DNA of 32,066 bases. Source: Anaerolinea sp. GTDB taxonomy: Bacteria; Chloroflexota; Dehalococcoidia; Tepidiformales; Tepidiformaceae. Of this stretch, positions 15,439-22,786 are shown one piece after another. The notes under the pieces are model-generated. The model saw nothing but the letters and a program-made list of their open reading frames with translations. It did no database searches and was not told the DNA's origin. The position numbers were made by a program, and so were the translations under genes. The number at the start of each line of letters is the position of its first letter. The stretch's first letter is position 1. Location: positions 1-32,066 of the forward strand of contig PNKC01000029.1 in NCBI GenBank assembly GCA_013822275.1. The letters are read 5' to 3'.

Positions 15439-16068
15439 TTAGTTAGGGTAAAGGGGGCCCATCCCTGGCAGGCGGCGGCAGATCAACACGTTCGTGCTCC
15501 ATCGTTGGCCACGATCGTTCTCGACGGTGATCTCGTATGCGCCAAGTTCCGGGGCCATCCAGGCGCCGGGCGCTGCCCAGTACGGCGGAACGGGTACACC
15601 GGCTGGGGGCCGCAGCGACAGGTAGTCCATCCGGTCCGCGGGGAACACCATCTCTCGCTGGTAACCGGTTCCCATCGGCTCCTGCGGATAGTCGAAGGTG
15701 AGCGCGGCCCCGCTCACAACGTGCTTGCCCGTCAGCGTCAACTGCCCGCTGCTGAACTTCTCGATCACGATGAAGATCTTGATGACGTAGCCATCTTTGC
15801 CCTTGTCAAAGTAGCGGATCTCCGGGCCGGAGATGGCGTCCGGTCCGGTCTCGAACGAGACGGGCCCCACCCGGACCGGGTCATCAGGGCCCAGGGGCGG
15901 CATTGCGACGGCCTCGGCACAGGTACTCGGCGGGGACCACAGCGCAACTGCATCATCATCGGGCGGCGAACTGCCGTCGTCCCGCAGCATGGCCCAGCCT
16001 CCCGCTGCCAGGCCCGCAAGGGCGACCGCAGCGGCGGTAAGGAACCCGATGCGTCTTCGTAGCCTCAT
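15439..16068 (-). CDS. Membrane-anchored extracytoplasmic protein of unknown function
   Basis: A 209-residue protein that I do not recognise. The ATG at 16068 has an AAGG ribosome site. It begins MRLRRRIGFL followed by TAAAVALAGLAAGGWAML, a signal anchor with a positive N-side. The rest is rich in beta-type sequence (SFETGPDAISGPEIRYF, GYVIKIFIVIEKF, LTLTGKHVVSGAALTFDYP, AYEITVENDRGQ). Only two cysteines lie outside the anchor (STCAEAV and LICRRL), one near each end, and they could form a disulfide. It probably sits on the outer face of the membrane. It lies downstream of the ABC-2 pair and the small basic ORF on the same strand. Confidence 0.65.
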   Translation of the reverse strand: MRLRRRIGFLTAAAVALAGLAAGGWAMLRDDGSSPPDDDAVALWSPPSTCAEAVAMPPLGPDDPVRVGPVSFETGPDAISGPEIRYFDKGKDGYVIKIFIVIEKFSSGQLTLTGKHVVSGAALTFDYPQEPMGTGYQREMVFPADRMDYLSLRPPAGVPVPPYWAAPGAWMAPELGAYEITVENDRGQRWSTNVLICRRLPGMGPLYPN

Positions 16069-16170
16069 GGGATACCTTGCCGTGACCGCAAATGTCGCGT
16101 CATGCGCGCCATTCGGCATACACCTGCACGGTACAGCGGCTGTCAAGCTCGCTCTGGCGCCCCCGCCCCC

Positions 16171-16308
16171 TCACCGCCCGCGCCGCTTCCGCTTCCGCCG
16201 CGGCGGCTTGCTCGCCTTTTCGACGATGGTCAGGAGGCCGCGCCCGGATACGTGCATCCGGGCGCGCTTCGCCTCCAGTTTCTTCGCCCTGCGCTCCCAG
16301 CGTTCCAC
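16171..16308 (-). CDS. Small very basic protein (45 aa)
   Basis: A short open frame starting 3 nt after the permease stop. It reads VERWERRAKKLEAKRARM, then VSGRGLLTIVEKASKPP and a tail of RRKRKRRGR. The pattern W-E-R-R-x-K-K-L-x-A-K-R-x-R-M-x-V-S-G-R resembles many unnamed short basic bacterial proteins (WERR...RM...GR). An AGAGGA sequence lies about 11 nt before its GTG. Its charge suggests binding to RNA, DNA or membrane lipids. It is probably the third gene of the ABC-2 transcript. The start codon is uncertain. Confidence 0.5.
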   Translation of the reverse strand: MERWERRAKKLEAKRARMHVSGRGLLTIVEKASKPPRRKRKRRGR

Positions 16309-16311
16309 CCT

Positions 16312-17154
16312 CTACCCGTTCCTCTTCAGGCGGCCGGTGCGCTTGGCGTAGCGCTCGCCGATGGAGAAAACGTAGACGCCAACAGGGATGAGCACCGCGC
16401 CGCTGATGAACAGCCCCACCAGCGTCGGCGCCACGTCCACCACGCCCTTGCCGTCGACCAGCGCCCCGCGGATACCATCGATCACGTAGCGCGCGGGTGA
16501 GAACACGGACATGGTCGCCAGCGGCTCGGGCATCTCGCTCGCCTTGATGTAGACACCGGAAACCAGCACCAGCGCCGCCTGGACCACGTGCGTCATCTGC
16601 GAGCCCTTCTCCGGGAACAGCAGCGGCAAAATGGCGCCCATGATCCCGATGCCGACAAGGCTGAGGCTGCCAACCACCAGGACGAGCGTGGCCGACAGGT
16701 AGTTGGCGTTCTCCATGTCCAGCCCGAAGACGACCACGATGACGACCAGCACGACCGCCGTGTGGATGAGGCCGTAGACGAGCGAGAAGAGCGCCGTGCC
16801 GACCATGTGGGTACTGCGCTTCACGGGCGCCATGAACGTGTATTCGATGGTGCCCTCCCAGCGCTCCCAGCTGATCATGTCGCTCACGGTTTCGAAGACG
16901 ACCGCGAGGTAGTGCCACACGAGCGCGCCGATGGCGAGGAAGAGGATCAGCTCCTGCTCCGTCGCCTTCGTGAGCACGTCTTCGCCCACGGCGGTGTTCA
17001 CGCTCTGGGCGATGAAGACGACGGCCAGCGAGTTGGCGATGGTGTAGAGCATCCACACCACTTCCCAGCCCCAGTACCGCTTGGTCAGGTTGATGTTGCG
17101 TTCGACGAACGCGTAGCTCGCGCGGAGCTCTTGCATTGGTGCCGCGAGGGTCAC
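16312..17154 (-). CDS. ABC-2 type transporter permease
   Basis: A 280-residue membrane protein with about six helices. It has the ABC-2 coupling region WERWEGTIEYTFMAPVKRSTHMVGTALF around residues 95-122 and a downstream FSPARYVIDGIRGALVDGKGV loop typical of daunorubicin-type exporters. The N-terminus (FVERNINLTKRYWGWEVVW) is cytoplasmic. The GTG start follows the ATPase stop directly (TAAGTG), and an AAGGTGG ribosome site lies inside the ATPase gene. It pairs with the ATPase at 17155-18072. Substrate unknown. Confidence 0.88.
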   Translation of the reverse strand: MTLAAPMQELRASYAFVERNINLTKRYWGWEVVWMLYTIANSLAVVFIAQSVNTAVGEDVLTKATEQELILFLAIGALVWHYLAVVFETVSDMISWERWEGTIEYTFMAPVKRSTHMVGTALFSLVYGLIHTAVVLVVIVVVFGLDMENANYLSATLVLVVGSLSLVGIGIMGAILPLLFPEKGSQMTHVVQAALVLVSGVYIKASEMPEPLATMSVFSPARYVIDGIRGALVDGKGVVDVAPTLVGLFISGAVLIPVGVYVFSIGERYAKRTGRLKRNG

Positions 17155-18072
17155 TTAATCCACCTTGTCCGCGTCTTCCAGCTTCTTGCCCGTGAGCTTC
17201 AGGAAGACGTCTTCGAGTGAGGGTTCGGGGCCGCCTGGTTCACGGACGATGGCTTTGAGGGCGGCCGGGGTATCGAGCGCGACCACGCGCCCGGTATCGA
17301 CGATGGCGATGCGGTCGCAGAGTTCGTCCGCTTCCTGCATGTCGTGGGTGGTAAGGAGGACAGTCGCGTCATGCGTCGCCCGGATTTCGCGCACGGCCGC
17401 CTGGACTTCGCGCTTGGAGTGCGGGTCCAGCCCGGTGGTCGGTTCGTCCAACAACAGGAGCACGGGCGCCGTGAGGAACGCCCGCGCAATCGCGACCTTC
17501 TGCTGCATCCCGCGCGACATGTCCTCCATCGGCGACCAGATCGAGTGCTCCTCGATCCCCAGGCTGCGAAGGATCTCGGCGATGCGCCGGCGGGCGAGAC
17601 CCGGTTCGACCGAGTAGAGCCGCGCGCCGTACATCAGGTTCTCCATCGGCGAGAGCTTCTTGAAGAACGACGCTTCGACGGAGACGCGGTTGATCAGCCG
17701 CTTCACCTCGGCTTCGTCTTTCTCCACATCGAACCCGAAGATGCGGACGCTGCCCGTGTCCGGCATCAGGAGCGTGGACATCAGCCGGATAAGCGTGCTC
17801 TTGCCGGTGCCGTTGGGGCCAAGCACGCCAAAGATCTCGCCTTTGTGCACGGTCAGCGAAATGTGGTCGACGGCGACGACGCGCTTGCCGATCTTCTTGC
17901 GGTTGAAAAGGCCCGGCCGGCTGGTGAACACCTTCGTGACGTCGTTTACTTCGACGGCGATGGTGTCACTGAGGGGCCGGGCGGGAGTGTGTGCTGGCTC
18001 GGCCAGGGTGGCGGTTGTCATGGGTGCCTCCATCTGTGGTGCGGTGGCGGTGGTTGCCGGGTTGGTGGTCAT
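17155..18072 (-). CDS. ABC transporter ATP-binding protein (DrrA-like)
   Basis: A 305-residue ATPase with a low-complexity Thr/Ala/Pro N-terminus (about 35 residues). It has Walker A GPNGTGKST, signature MSRGMQQKVAIARAF, Walker B LLLLDEPTTGLDP and H-loop TTHDMQEADELCDR. The C-terminal segment PSLEDVFLKLTGKKL is the end typical of ABC-2 exporter ATPases of drug-resistance type. The ATG at 18072 has AGAGGA 5 nt upstream. Its message begins with an unusually long leader (promoter near 18347-18376) holding a short ORF and competing hairpins, so expression may be controlled by attenuation. Confidence 0.92.
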   Translation of the reverse strand: MTTNPATTATAPQMEAPMTTATLAEPAHTPARPLSDTIAVEVNDVTKVFTSRPGLFNRKKIGKRVVAVDHISLTVHKGEIFGVLGPNGTGKSTLIRLMSTLLMPDTGSVRIFGFDVEKDEAEVKRLINRVSVEASFFKKLSPMENLMYGARLYSVEPGLARRRIAEILRSLGIEEHSIWSPMEDMSRGMQQKVAIARAFLTAPVLLLLDEPTTGLDPHSKREVQAAVREIRATHDATVLLTTHDMQEADELCDRIAIVDTGRVVALDTPAALKAIVREPGGPEPSLEDVFLKLTGKKLEDADKVD

Positions 18073-18130
18073 CTCGTCCTCTTTGGCAGTCCGGACGGCG
18101 CCGCAAAGGTGCGGACACCGGAGGCGTGAC

Positions 18131-18202
18131 CCACGGCATTCTTGGGAAGCGTTTCCGGCTGGAAACAGAAAAGCCGTGGTGCGTTTGGTGTGGCCCACGG
18201 CT
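18131..18202 (-). promoter_or_regulatory. Competing hairpins (attenuator-like) in the ABC-2 leader
   Basis: Read on the minus strand there are three segments. Segment 1 is AGCCGTGG (18202-18195), segment 2 is CCACGGCT (18179-18172) and segment 3 is GCCGTGG (18137-18131). Segments 1 and 3 are nearly identical and each pairs with segment 2. The 1:2 stem is 8 bp and runs into TTTTCTGTTT, like a weak intrinsic terminator. The 2:3 stem is 7 bp and encloses a second perfect hairpin, GTTTCC-AGCC-GGAAAC (18166-18151). A short ORF ends 27 nt before segment 1. Confidence 0.55.
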
Positions 18203-18229
18203 TGCGACTCTCGACGTTATGTCAGGTCA

Positions 18230-18316
18230 CTATCCGATGGGCACCCTGGGGCGGCCGCTGAGAGGCGCGCCGATGCGCGTGCGGGACATGCCGAGGACGA
18301 ACATGGGTGATGCCAT
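18230..18316 (-). CDS. Putative leader peptide (28 aa) upstream of the ABC-2 operon
   Basis: The ATG at 18316 is preceded by a consensus AGGAGG (18332-18327, 10-nt spacing) and opens a 28-codon frame, MASPMFVLGMSRTRIGAPLS and on to a TAG at 18230. It lies between a good promoter and the competing hairpins of the ABC-2 leader. The position and the strong ribosome site, rather than the sequence, suggest a translated regulatory peptide. No stall motif that I know is visible. Translation is unproven. Confidence 0.4.
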   Translation of the reverse strand: MASPMFVLGMSRTRIGAPLSGRPRVPIG

Positions 18317-18346
18317 ACCTGCCGCGCCTCCTGATCGGATTGCGGC

Positions 18347-18376
18347 ACTATATCGCGAAAGGCGAATACAAATCAA
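18347..18376 (-). promoter_or_regulatory. Promoter for the ABC-2 leader and operon
   Basis: On the minus strand: TTGATT (-35, 18376-18371), 18-nt spacer, TATAGT (-10, 18352-18347). This predicts a start near 18340 and a leader of about 270 nt before the ATPase ATG. Confidence 0.5.
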
Positions 18377-18426
18377 GGGCAATGGTCCGGCGTTGGCGGA
18401 AATCGGAACCGTGGCGCAGATCGGGT

Positions 18427-18432
18427 TACACT
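18427..18432 (+). promoter_or_regulatory. -10 box (TACACT), leaderless-type, for the MazEF-like pair
   Basis: TACACT, 7 nt, then the GTG start at 18440, with no ribosome site between. Confidence 0.45.
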
Positions 18433-18439
18433 GATTGGC

Positions 18440-18655
18440 GTGAGAGCATACCAATTCAAGCCTGAACTTACGTCAACCGGTGACCTGAAGCTGCCGGCCG
18501 AGGTTCGAGCACTCCTGTCGGAAGAAGCCGCGGGCGCCGAGGTCGTCCTGTTCGTCAGCGACCGTGACGAGGACCGCGACTGGAAAACGCTGACGGCCGC
18601 CGAGTTCCTCGCGGGCTATGACGAGGCCGACGCCATCTACGACGCACTCGTGTGA
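18440..18655 (+). CDS. Antitoxin of a MazEF/PemIK-like pair
   Basis: A 71-residue protein. The N-terminal part (YQFKPELTSTGDLKLPAEVRALL) fits a small beta-rich DNA-binding fold. The acidic C-terminus (DRDEDRDWKTLTAAEFLAGYDEADAIYDALV) is the toxin-binding type of tail, and the ending GY.EADAIYD is shared with antitoxins of PemK toxins in other phyla. The stop overlaps the toxin start as GTGA. It begins with GTG and appears to have no leader. Autorepression is likely, but no operator is obvious. Confidence 0.8.
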   Translation: MRAYQFKPELTSTGDLKLPAEVRALLSEEAAGAEVVLFVSDRDEDRDWKTLTAAEFLAGYDEADAIYDALV

Positions 18656-18984
18656 CGGCGGAATTCGCCACCGTTGTGCTCGTGGAATTTCCGTTCGCCG
18701 ACTCGGCCACCACCAAGCGAAGGCCAGCCCTCGTGCTCGCTGACGCAGGCGACGGCGACCTGCTCCTTGCCAGAATCTCCACGCGGCCGGCAGCCAGCCC
18801 GTCCGACGTGCCAGTCGCTCACTGGCAGACTGCGGGCCTCCTGGCGCCGTCTTGCATCAGGCTACAGAAGCTTGCAACCATCCACTCCGGACTGATCGTA
18901 AGGGCTCTCGGAACTTTGCACGACGGCGACGCGGCGACCGTAGCTCGGGCCCTGACCGCCTTCGTCCAGGGAATGAGCCGCTGA
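18652..18984 (+). CDS. MazF/PemK-family mRNA interferase toxin
   Basis: A 110-residue toxin of normal length. VVLVEFPFADSATTKRRPALVLAD (9-32) is the first strand with the RPALV motif of the family. Ser/Thr-containing loops follow, then SCIRLQKLATIHSGLIVRALGTL (80-102), the conserved second part. MazF/PemK enzymes cut RNA at short sequence motifs. A GTG start overlaps the antitoxin stop by 4 nt, which should keep toxin synthesis below that of the antitoxin. Confidence 0.87.
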   Translation: MTAEFATVVLVEFPFADSATTKRRPALVLADAGDGDLLLARISTRPAASPSDVPVAHWQTAGLLAPSCIRLQKLATIHSGLIVRALGTLHDGDAATVARALTAFVQGMSR

Positions 18985-18994
18985 CTCTCCGCCG

Positions 18995-19027
18995 CTACCC
19001 CTGAAAGTGCGGCCTCAACCCCCTCGT
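18995..19027. repeat. 33-nt repeat, copy A (relic of the SMP-30 gene 3' end)
   Basis: Matches 19691-19723 at 30 of 33 positions. On the minus strand it encodes TRGLRPHFQG and a stop, against TRGLRLHFQR and a stop in the intact gene. The similarity starts exactly at the stop codon. The DUF433/DUF5615 module lies between the two copies. Confidence 0.85.
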
Positions 19028-19060
19028 TCGACATCAAGCATGCAAAGGAGCGGGTTCCTC

Positions 19061-19429
19061 TTAGCCGAAGTAGGGCAGAGGCCGGAGACGCTCGCGCTCA
19101 CCGTCAAACACAAGCAACGTCCCTGTGTCCAGTGCGTCCCGATTCCGTTCGAAACTGGCCGCCAGTGCCGGGCCAATGTCCACAGGGAGCGTGCCCCCCG
19201 TCCTGAGCAAGACCACGCTCGGGCTGGCTAAGCCCGATTCAACGGTCAGCCGGCCGAAATCAAGGTCGGCCGTCACCACCGCCCAGCCATTACCGCGCGC
19301 CCATGCAAGGATCTCCTCGTCCGGCGCCCGGCCATCGCCCAGGGCACCCCAATGCTCGACTTCCCACCCCAGAGCGTGGAGGTAGCCGACCCACAACGGC
19401 GAGAGGTTCATATCGAGCAGGAGCTTCAC
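19061..19429 (-). CDS. DUF5615 PIN-like toxin
   Basis: A 122-residue protein with the DUF5615 layout. It starts MKLLLDMNLSPLWVGYLHALGWEVEHWG, then APDEEILAWARGNGWAVVTADLDFG (Asp54 and Asp56 being the second acidic cluster), and ends in VVLLRTGGTLP. The family is a PIN-like nuclease fold found next to DUF433 antitoxins. A GTG start overlaps the antitoxin stop as GTGA. All the conserved acids I can recognise are present, so it looks functional. The RNA target is not known. Confidence 0.88.
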   Translation of the reverse strand: MKLLLDMNLSPLWVGYLHALGWEVEHWGALGDGRAPDEEILAWARGNGWAVVTADLDFGRLTVESGLASPSVVLLRTGGTLPVDIGPALAASFERNRDALDTGTLLVFDGERERLRPLPYFG

Positions 19430-19659
19430 CGCGCGTCAGCGGTCTGCTCAACCCCGGGAACGTGCTCCGCGGCATAGGTCAGGGCCGCGAGGATGTCCTC
19501 CCGCTCCAGGTAGGGGTACGCCGCCAGAACGTCGTCGATGGAATGCCCGGCGCCGAGTTGCCCGAGAATCATCCCTACCGTCACTCGCAAACCGCGAATG
19601 CAAGGCTTGCCACTCATTACGCGAGGGTCAATCGTGATCCGGGCGGTGCTGCTGTCCAT
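19426..19659 (-). CDS. DUF433 antitoxin
   Basis: A 77-residue protein: RITIDPRVMSGKPCIRGLRVTVGMILGQLGAGHSIDDVLAAYPYLEREDILAALTYAAEH. This is the complete DUF433 domain, a short beta-hairpin followed by a helix-turn-helix. It should bind both the DNA and the downstream DUF5615 toxin. I prefer the ATG at 19659 over one at 19683 because TACCCT lies exactly 7 nt before it, the leaderless spacing seen elsewhere here. The module is bracketed by the 33-nt repeats. Confidence 0.9.
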   Translation of the reverse strand: MDSSTARITIDPRVMSGKPCIRGLRVTVGMILGQLGAGHSIDDVLAAYPYLEREDILAALTYAAEHVPGVEQTADAR

Positions 19660-19666
19660 ACCTGAA

Positions 19667-19672
19667 AGGGTA
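19667..19672 (-). promoter_or_regulatory. -10 box (TACCCT), leaderless-type, for the DUF433/DUF5615 pair
   Basis: Minus-strand TACCCT, 7 nt, then ATG at 19659. Confidence 0.4.
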
Positions 19673-19690
19673 CCACAAACCATCCCCGCC

Positions 19691-19723
19691 CTACCTCTGG
19701 AAGTGCAGCCTCAACCCCCTCGT
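19691..19723. repeat. 33-nt repeat, copy B (within the SMP-30 gene 3' end)
   Basis: The last 11 codons of the SMP-30 gene, including its stop. Direct repeat of 18995-19027 with three mismatches. Confidence 0.85.
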
Positions 19724-20623
19724 CGGCCAGTTGTCGAAGGCGATCAATCGGCCCGTGGTGCTGAGCGTGACGTACAGCGTCCGCAGGTCCGGCCCCGCGA
19801 AACACGCGTTCGTCGTCAGCACGTCCGGGCAGGGCGTGTGGACCGCCTTCGAGCCATCCGGCGCAAACGACGTCACCCCACCGTTGACCAGCGTTGCGAC
19901 GATGATGTTGCCTTCGCCATCGACGCAGAGCGAATCACACAGGGCGAGGTTCAGCGGCGCCGCGCCCGGGAGCGTCCCCACCACGCGCCGCCCGCCCACC
20001 TGGCCGGGCCCCGTCAGTTCAAAGGCATAGAGCCGCCCCGTCGGCGTCTCCGCCACGTACAGCGTCTTGCCATCAGGCGAGAGGCCGATCCCGTTCGGCG
20101 CCTCCATCGGGAAGACGATCTCCTTGATCATCTTCCCGTCAGGTGAAGCGTAGTAGACGCCGGTGCGGTCGCGGTCGCGGGGGCGCGTCTTCCCGTGGTC
20201 CGTGAAGTAGAAGTTGCCTTCGGCGTCGAAGACAAGGTCGTTGGGGCCCTTGAGCCGCTCGCCGTTGCATTCGCGATAGAGCGTGCTGACCTCCGTGCCA
20301 TCGGCGCTGACGCGCTGGATCTGGCCACCGATGTAGTCCTCCGGCTGCTCGCCCGGGAAGAGGCCCTTCTGGCCGGTCAAAGGGTGGACGCGTTCGGCCC
20401 ACTGGAAGCCGCCGTTCTGGGTCACGTAAATCGCGCCATCCGGCCCGATTGCCGCGCCGTTCGGGCCGCCGCCGGTCGTCGCGAAGACACTCGTGGCGCC
20501 GTTGGCGGGGTTGATGCGGAGCAGCGTGCCGCCCCGGATATCCGTCACCAGGATGTCGCCACCGGGCAACTCCAGTGGGCCCTCCGGGAAACCAAGCCCG
20601 GATGCGACTTCACGAAACTCCAT
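19691..20623 (-). CDS. SMP-30/gluconolactonase-like hydrolase
   Basis: A 310-residue six-bladed beta-propeller. The metal-site motifs of the family are visible: GLGFPEGPLELPGGDILVTD at the N-terminus (Glu), LKGPNDLVFDAEGNFYFTD in the middle (Asn), EAPNGIGLSPDGKTLYVAET (Asn) and CDSLCVDGEGNIIVA (Asp). These enzymes hydrolyse sugar lactones or related esters. The ATG at 20623 has a GGAGGG ribosome site. The gene is divergent from the DUF1643 gene. Its last 11 codons are duplicated at 18995-19027, on the far side of a toxin-antitoxin module. Confidence 0.92.
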   Translation of the reverse strand: MEFREVASGLGFPEGPLELPGGDILVTDIRGGTLLRINPANGATSVFATTGGGPNGAAIGPDGAIYVTQNGGFQWAERVHPLTGQKGLFPGEQPEDYIGGQIQRVSADGTEVSTLYRECNGERLKGPNDLVFDAEGNFYFTDHGKTRPRDRDRTGVYYASPDGKMIKEIVFPMEAPNGIGLSPDGKTLYVAETPTGRLYAFELTGPGQVGGRRVVGTLPGAAPLNLALCDSLCVDGEGNIIVATLVNGGVTSFAPDGSKAVHTPCPDVLTTNACFAGPDLRTLYVTLSTTGRLIAFDNWPTRGLRLHFQR

Positions 20624-20675
20624 GATCACCCTCCAACACTGGCCGCGAATCCTACGCAACGACGGCCTGTGCTGC

Positions 20676-20681
20676 TACGCT
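20676..20681 (+). promoter_or_regulatory. Extended -10 box (TGCTACGCT), leaderless-type, for the DUF1643 gene
   Basis: TACGCT preceded by TGC (extended -10) and followed by 7 nt and ATG at 20689. Confidence 0.45.
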
Positions 20682-20688
20682 CTTCGCC

Positions 20689-21141
20689 ATGACAGGTGGC
20701 GCAACCTTCGATGCGACGGGCGCCTACCGCTACCGGCTCTGGCGGGAGTGGGACGCATCGCTGCCCGCCGTCACCTTCATCATGCTCAACCCGAGCACTG
20801 CTGACGCTACGACGGATGACCCCACAATCCGGCGCTGCACCGGCTTCGCGAAACGCTGGGGCTTCGGCCGCCTGGAGGTCGTCAACCTCTTCGCCTACCG
20901 CGCGGACCGGCCGGCCGCGCTCTTCGCCGCAGCGGACCCGGTTGGGCGCGAAAACGCGCGTCACCTGCGAGAAGCGTGCGCGGCCTCGAGCCTGGTGGTC
21001 GCCGCCTGGGGGAACAACGGCGCGCGGGCGACCCGCCCCGGCCTTGACGGCGAACTCGCCTGCCTCGGCCTCACCAAACTCGGCCACCCCCACCACCCGC
21101 TCTACGTGCCCGCTTCAACCACCCTCCGGCCCTACTGTTGA
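20689..21141 (+). CDS. DUF1643 domain protein
   Basis: A 150-residue protein with the family pattern: YRYRLWREWD, then FIMLNPSTADATTDDPTIRRCTGFAKRWGFGRLEVVNLFAYRA, then VVAAWGNNG and HPLYVP near the end. DUF1643 proteins are single-domain and of unknown function, often found near mobile or phage-related genes. The MLNPSTAD and NLFAYRA motifs are intact. No ribosome site; probably leaderless. The methyltransferase gene follows 49 nt downstream on the same strand. Confidence 0.88.
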   Translation: MTGGATFDATGAYRYRLWREWDASLPAVTFIMLNPSTADATTDDPTIRRCTGFAKRWGFGRLEVVNLFAYRADRPAALFAAADPVGRENARHLREACAASSLVVAAWGNNGARATRPGLDGELACLGLTKLGHPHHPLYVPASTTLRPYC

Positions 21142-21190
21142 CCGGCCGATCCCCTGCACACTTCGTCGCGCTGGGCGAGAATGGCAGCCC

Positions 21191-22774
21191 ATGCCGCTCG
21201 AGAACACGCAGGTCAGCTACGACGATGTCCCCTACCCCGGGGCCGCATTGCCGGATACGCATCCTTCATCCACGGCGGTCATCGCGAAGCTGTTCGGGTT
21301 GGACCCGGCGCCGCCGTCTTCGTGCCGCGTGCTCGAACTCGGCTGCGGCACCGGCGCGAACCTGCTGCCCATGGCGGAGATGTACCCCGGCAGCCAGTTC
21401 ACCGGCATCGACCTCTCCGGCGTCCAGATCGGCATGGCGCGGTCGCGGGCGCGGCAGCTTGGGCTGACGAACATCCGCTTCGAGGAGATGAACATCCTCG
21501 ACTTCCCGGCATCCTTCGGCCAGTTCGATTACATCATCTGCTACGGCGTCTACTCCTGGGTGCCGAAGCCCGTGCGCGACAAGATCCTCGAGATCTGCGG
21601 CGCCCAGCTCGCGCCGATGGGCATCGCCTCCGTCAGCTACAACACCTACCCCGGCTGGCACATGCGCGGCATGGTCCGCGACATGTTCATCTACCACTCC
21701 CGCCGCCTCGGTTCGACCGATGAGCGCGTGGATAGCTCGGTCGCGCTGCTCAAGTTCATCAAGGAAGCCGCCGAAGAGATGGCACCGCGGTATCAGGACC
21801 TCGCGGTCTACGCGAAGGTGCTTGAGCGCGAAATGAGCATGCTCCACGGGCGCGCGCGCCACTACTTCGTCCACGAACACCTGGAAGGCGTGAACGAGCC
21901 CTGCTACGTGCATGAGTTCGTGACCCGCGCCGCCTCGCAGGGCCTCGCCTACCTGGGCGACGTCCGCCTTTCGACGATGACCGCCCAGATGCTGCCGCCG
22001 GACGTGCTGGAGCAGCTTGAGGCGCTGGCGCCCGACTTCGTGGCAATGGAACAGTACCGCGACTTCGTCACCAACCGGACCTTCCGCAACTCGCTGATCT
22101 GCCACCGCGAACAGCCGATTTCACGCGATCTGGACGGCTCTTCGGTGTTCGGACTCTCGTTCACCTGCAACGCCAGCCCGGTGCTGGAAGGGGACAGCGC
22201 ATACTCAGAAGACATCCCGAAGATGCGCTCGCACCGGGGCGGGTCCATCGTCTCCATGAACTCGCTCCTCAGCTACGTGGCCCTTGGCTACCTGCTCGAA
22301 GTCGCGCCCTCGTGGGTTTCGTTCGATGACCTGCTCGCCATCTCGCGCGACCGGATCGAAGAGGCCGGCGAAGAGAACGGCGACCCGGCGGACGACGCCC
22401 TCCGTCTCGGCCGGGCGCTGGTGAGCTGCCTCAGCGCGGACGTCGTGGAGGCAGCGGTGGAGCCGCCGCCAATCGCCCACGTGGTCGACGACCGGCCACG
22501 GGCCAGCGCCTTCGCCCGCCTGCAGGCCGCCGCCGACCACAAGGGCACCAGCCTGCGCCACGAAAGCTTCGACCCCACGCGCCTCACGGCCTTCGTCCTC
22601 GCCCACCTGGACGGCACCCATGACCACGCCGCCCTCTGCACCCTCGTCGAAACCGCCATCGCCGAAGGCCGCTTCACCCTCCCCACGGTGCCAGAAGGCG
22701 AGTCGCTGACCGTGGCGGACGCGGTGGAAGCGGCGCTTGAGGAGCTGCGAGCGGGTGGAGTGCTGTTGGGGTGA
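21191..22774 (+). CDS. SAM-dependent methyltransferase with methyltransferase regulatory domain
   Basis: A 527-residue protein. Residues about 20-190 are a class I methyltransferase: VLELGCGTGAN (47-57, motif I), GIDLSGVQIGMA (motif II), FDYIICYGVYSWVP (motif IV) and SYNTYPGWHMRGM. A central segment (HYFVHEHLEGVNEPCYVHEFVTRAASQGLAYLGDV) matches the regulatory domain usually fused to these enzymes, and a helical C-terminus of about 200 residues follows. Such proteins are often found near PKHD-type hydroxylase or surface-modification genes, but the substrate is unknown. The ATG at 21191 fits the conserved N-terminus (YDDVPYPG). No clear ribosome site. Confidence 0.85.
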   Translation: MPLENTQVSYDDVPYPGAALPDTHPSSTAVIAKLFGLDPAPPSSCRVLELGCGTGANLLPMAEMYPGSQFTGIDLSGVQIGMARSRARQLGLTNIRFEEMNILDFPASFGQFDYIICYGVYSWVPKPVRDKILEICGAQLAPMGIASVSYNTYPGWHMRGMVRDMFIYHSRRLGSTDERVDSSVALLKFIKEAAEEMAPRYQDLAVYAKVLEREMSMLHGRARHYFVHEHLEGVNEPCYVHEFVTRAASQGLAYLGDVRLSTMTAQMLPPDVLEQLEALAPDFVAMEQYRDFVTNRTFRNSLICHREQPISRDLDGSSVFGLSFTCNASPVLEGDSAYSEDIPKMRSHRGGSIVSMNSLLSYVALGYLLEVAPSWVSFDDLLAISRDRIEEAGEENGDPADDALRLGRALVSCLSADVVEAAVEPPPIAHVVDDRPRASAFARLQAAADHKGTSLRHESFDPTRLTAFVLAHLDGTHDHAALCTLVETAIAEGRFTLPTVPEGESLTVADAVEAALEELRAGGVLLG

Positions 22775-22786
22775 TGGGGGCGGGGG

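Noticed and set aside
16100-17056. A 318-codon minus-strand frame overlapping the permease
   Set aside because: Its product is His/Arg/Gly low-complexity in another frame of a clear ABC-2 permease. The real small gene in this area is the 45-residue one at 16171-16308.
18131-18202. A classical antiterminator/terminator switch in strict form
   Set aside because: The terminator-like stem (segments 1:2) is made before segment 3, so 2:3 cannot simply pre-empt it as in the trp leader. I kept the locus as attenuator-like without claiming that mechanism.
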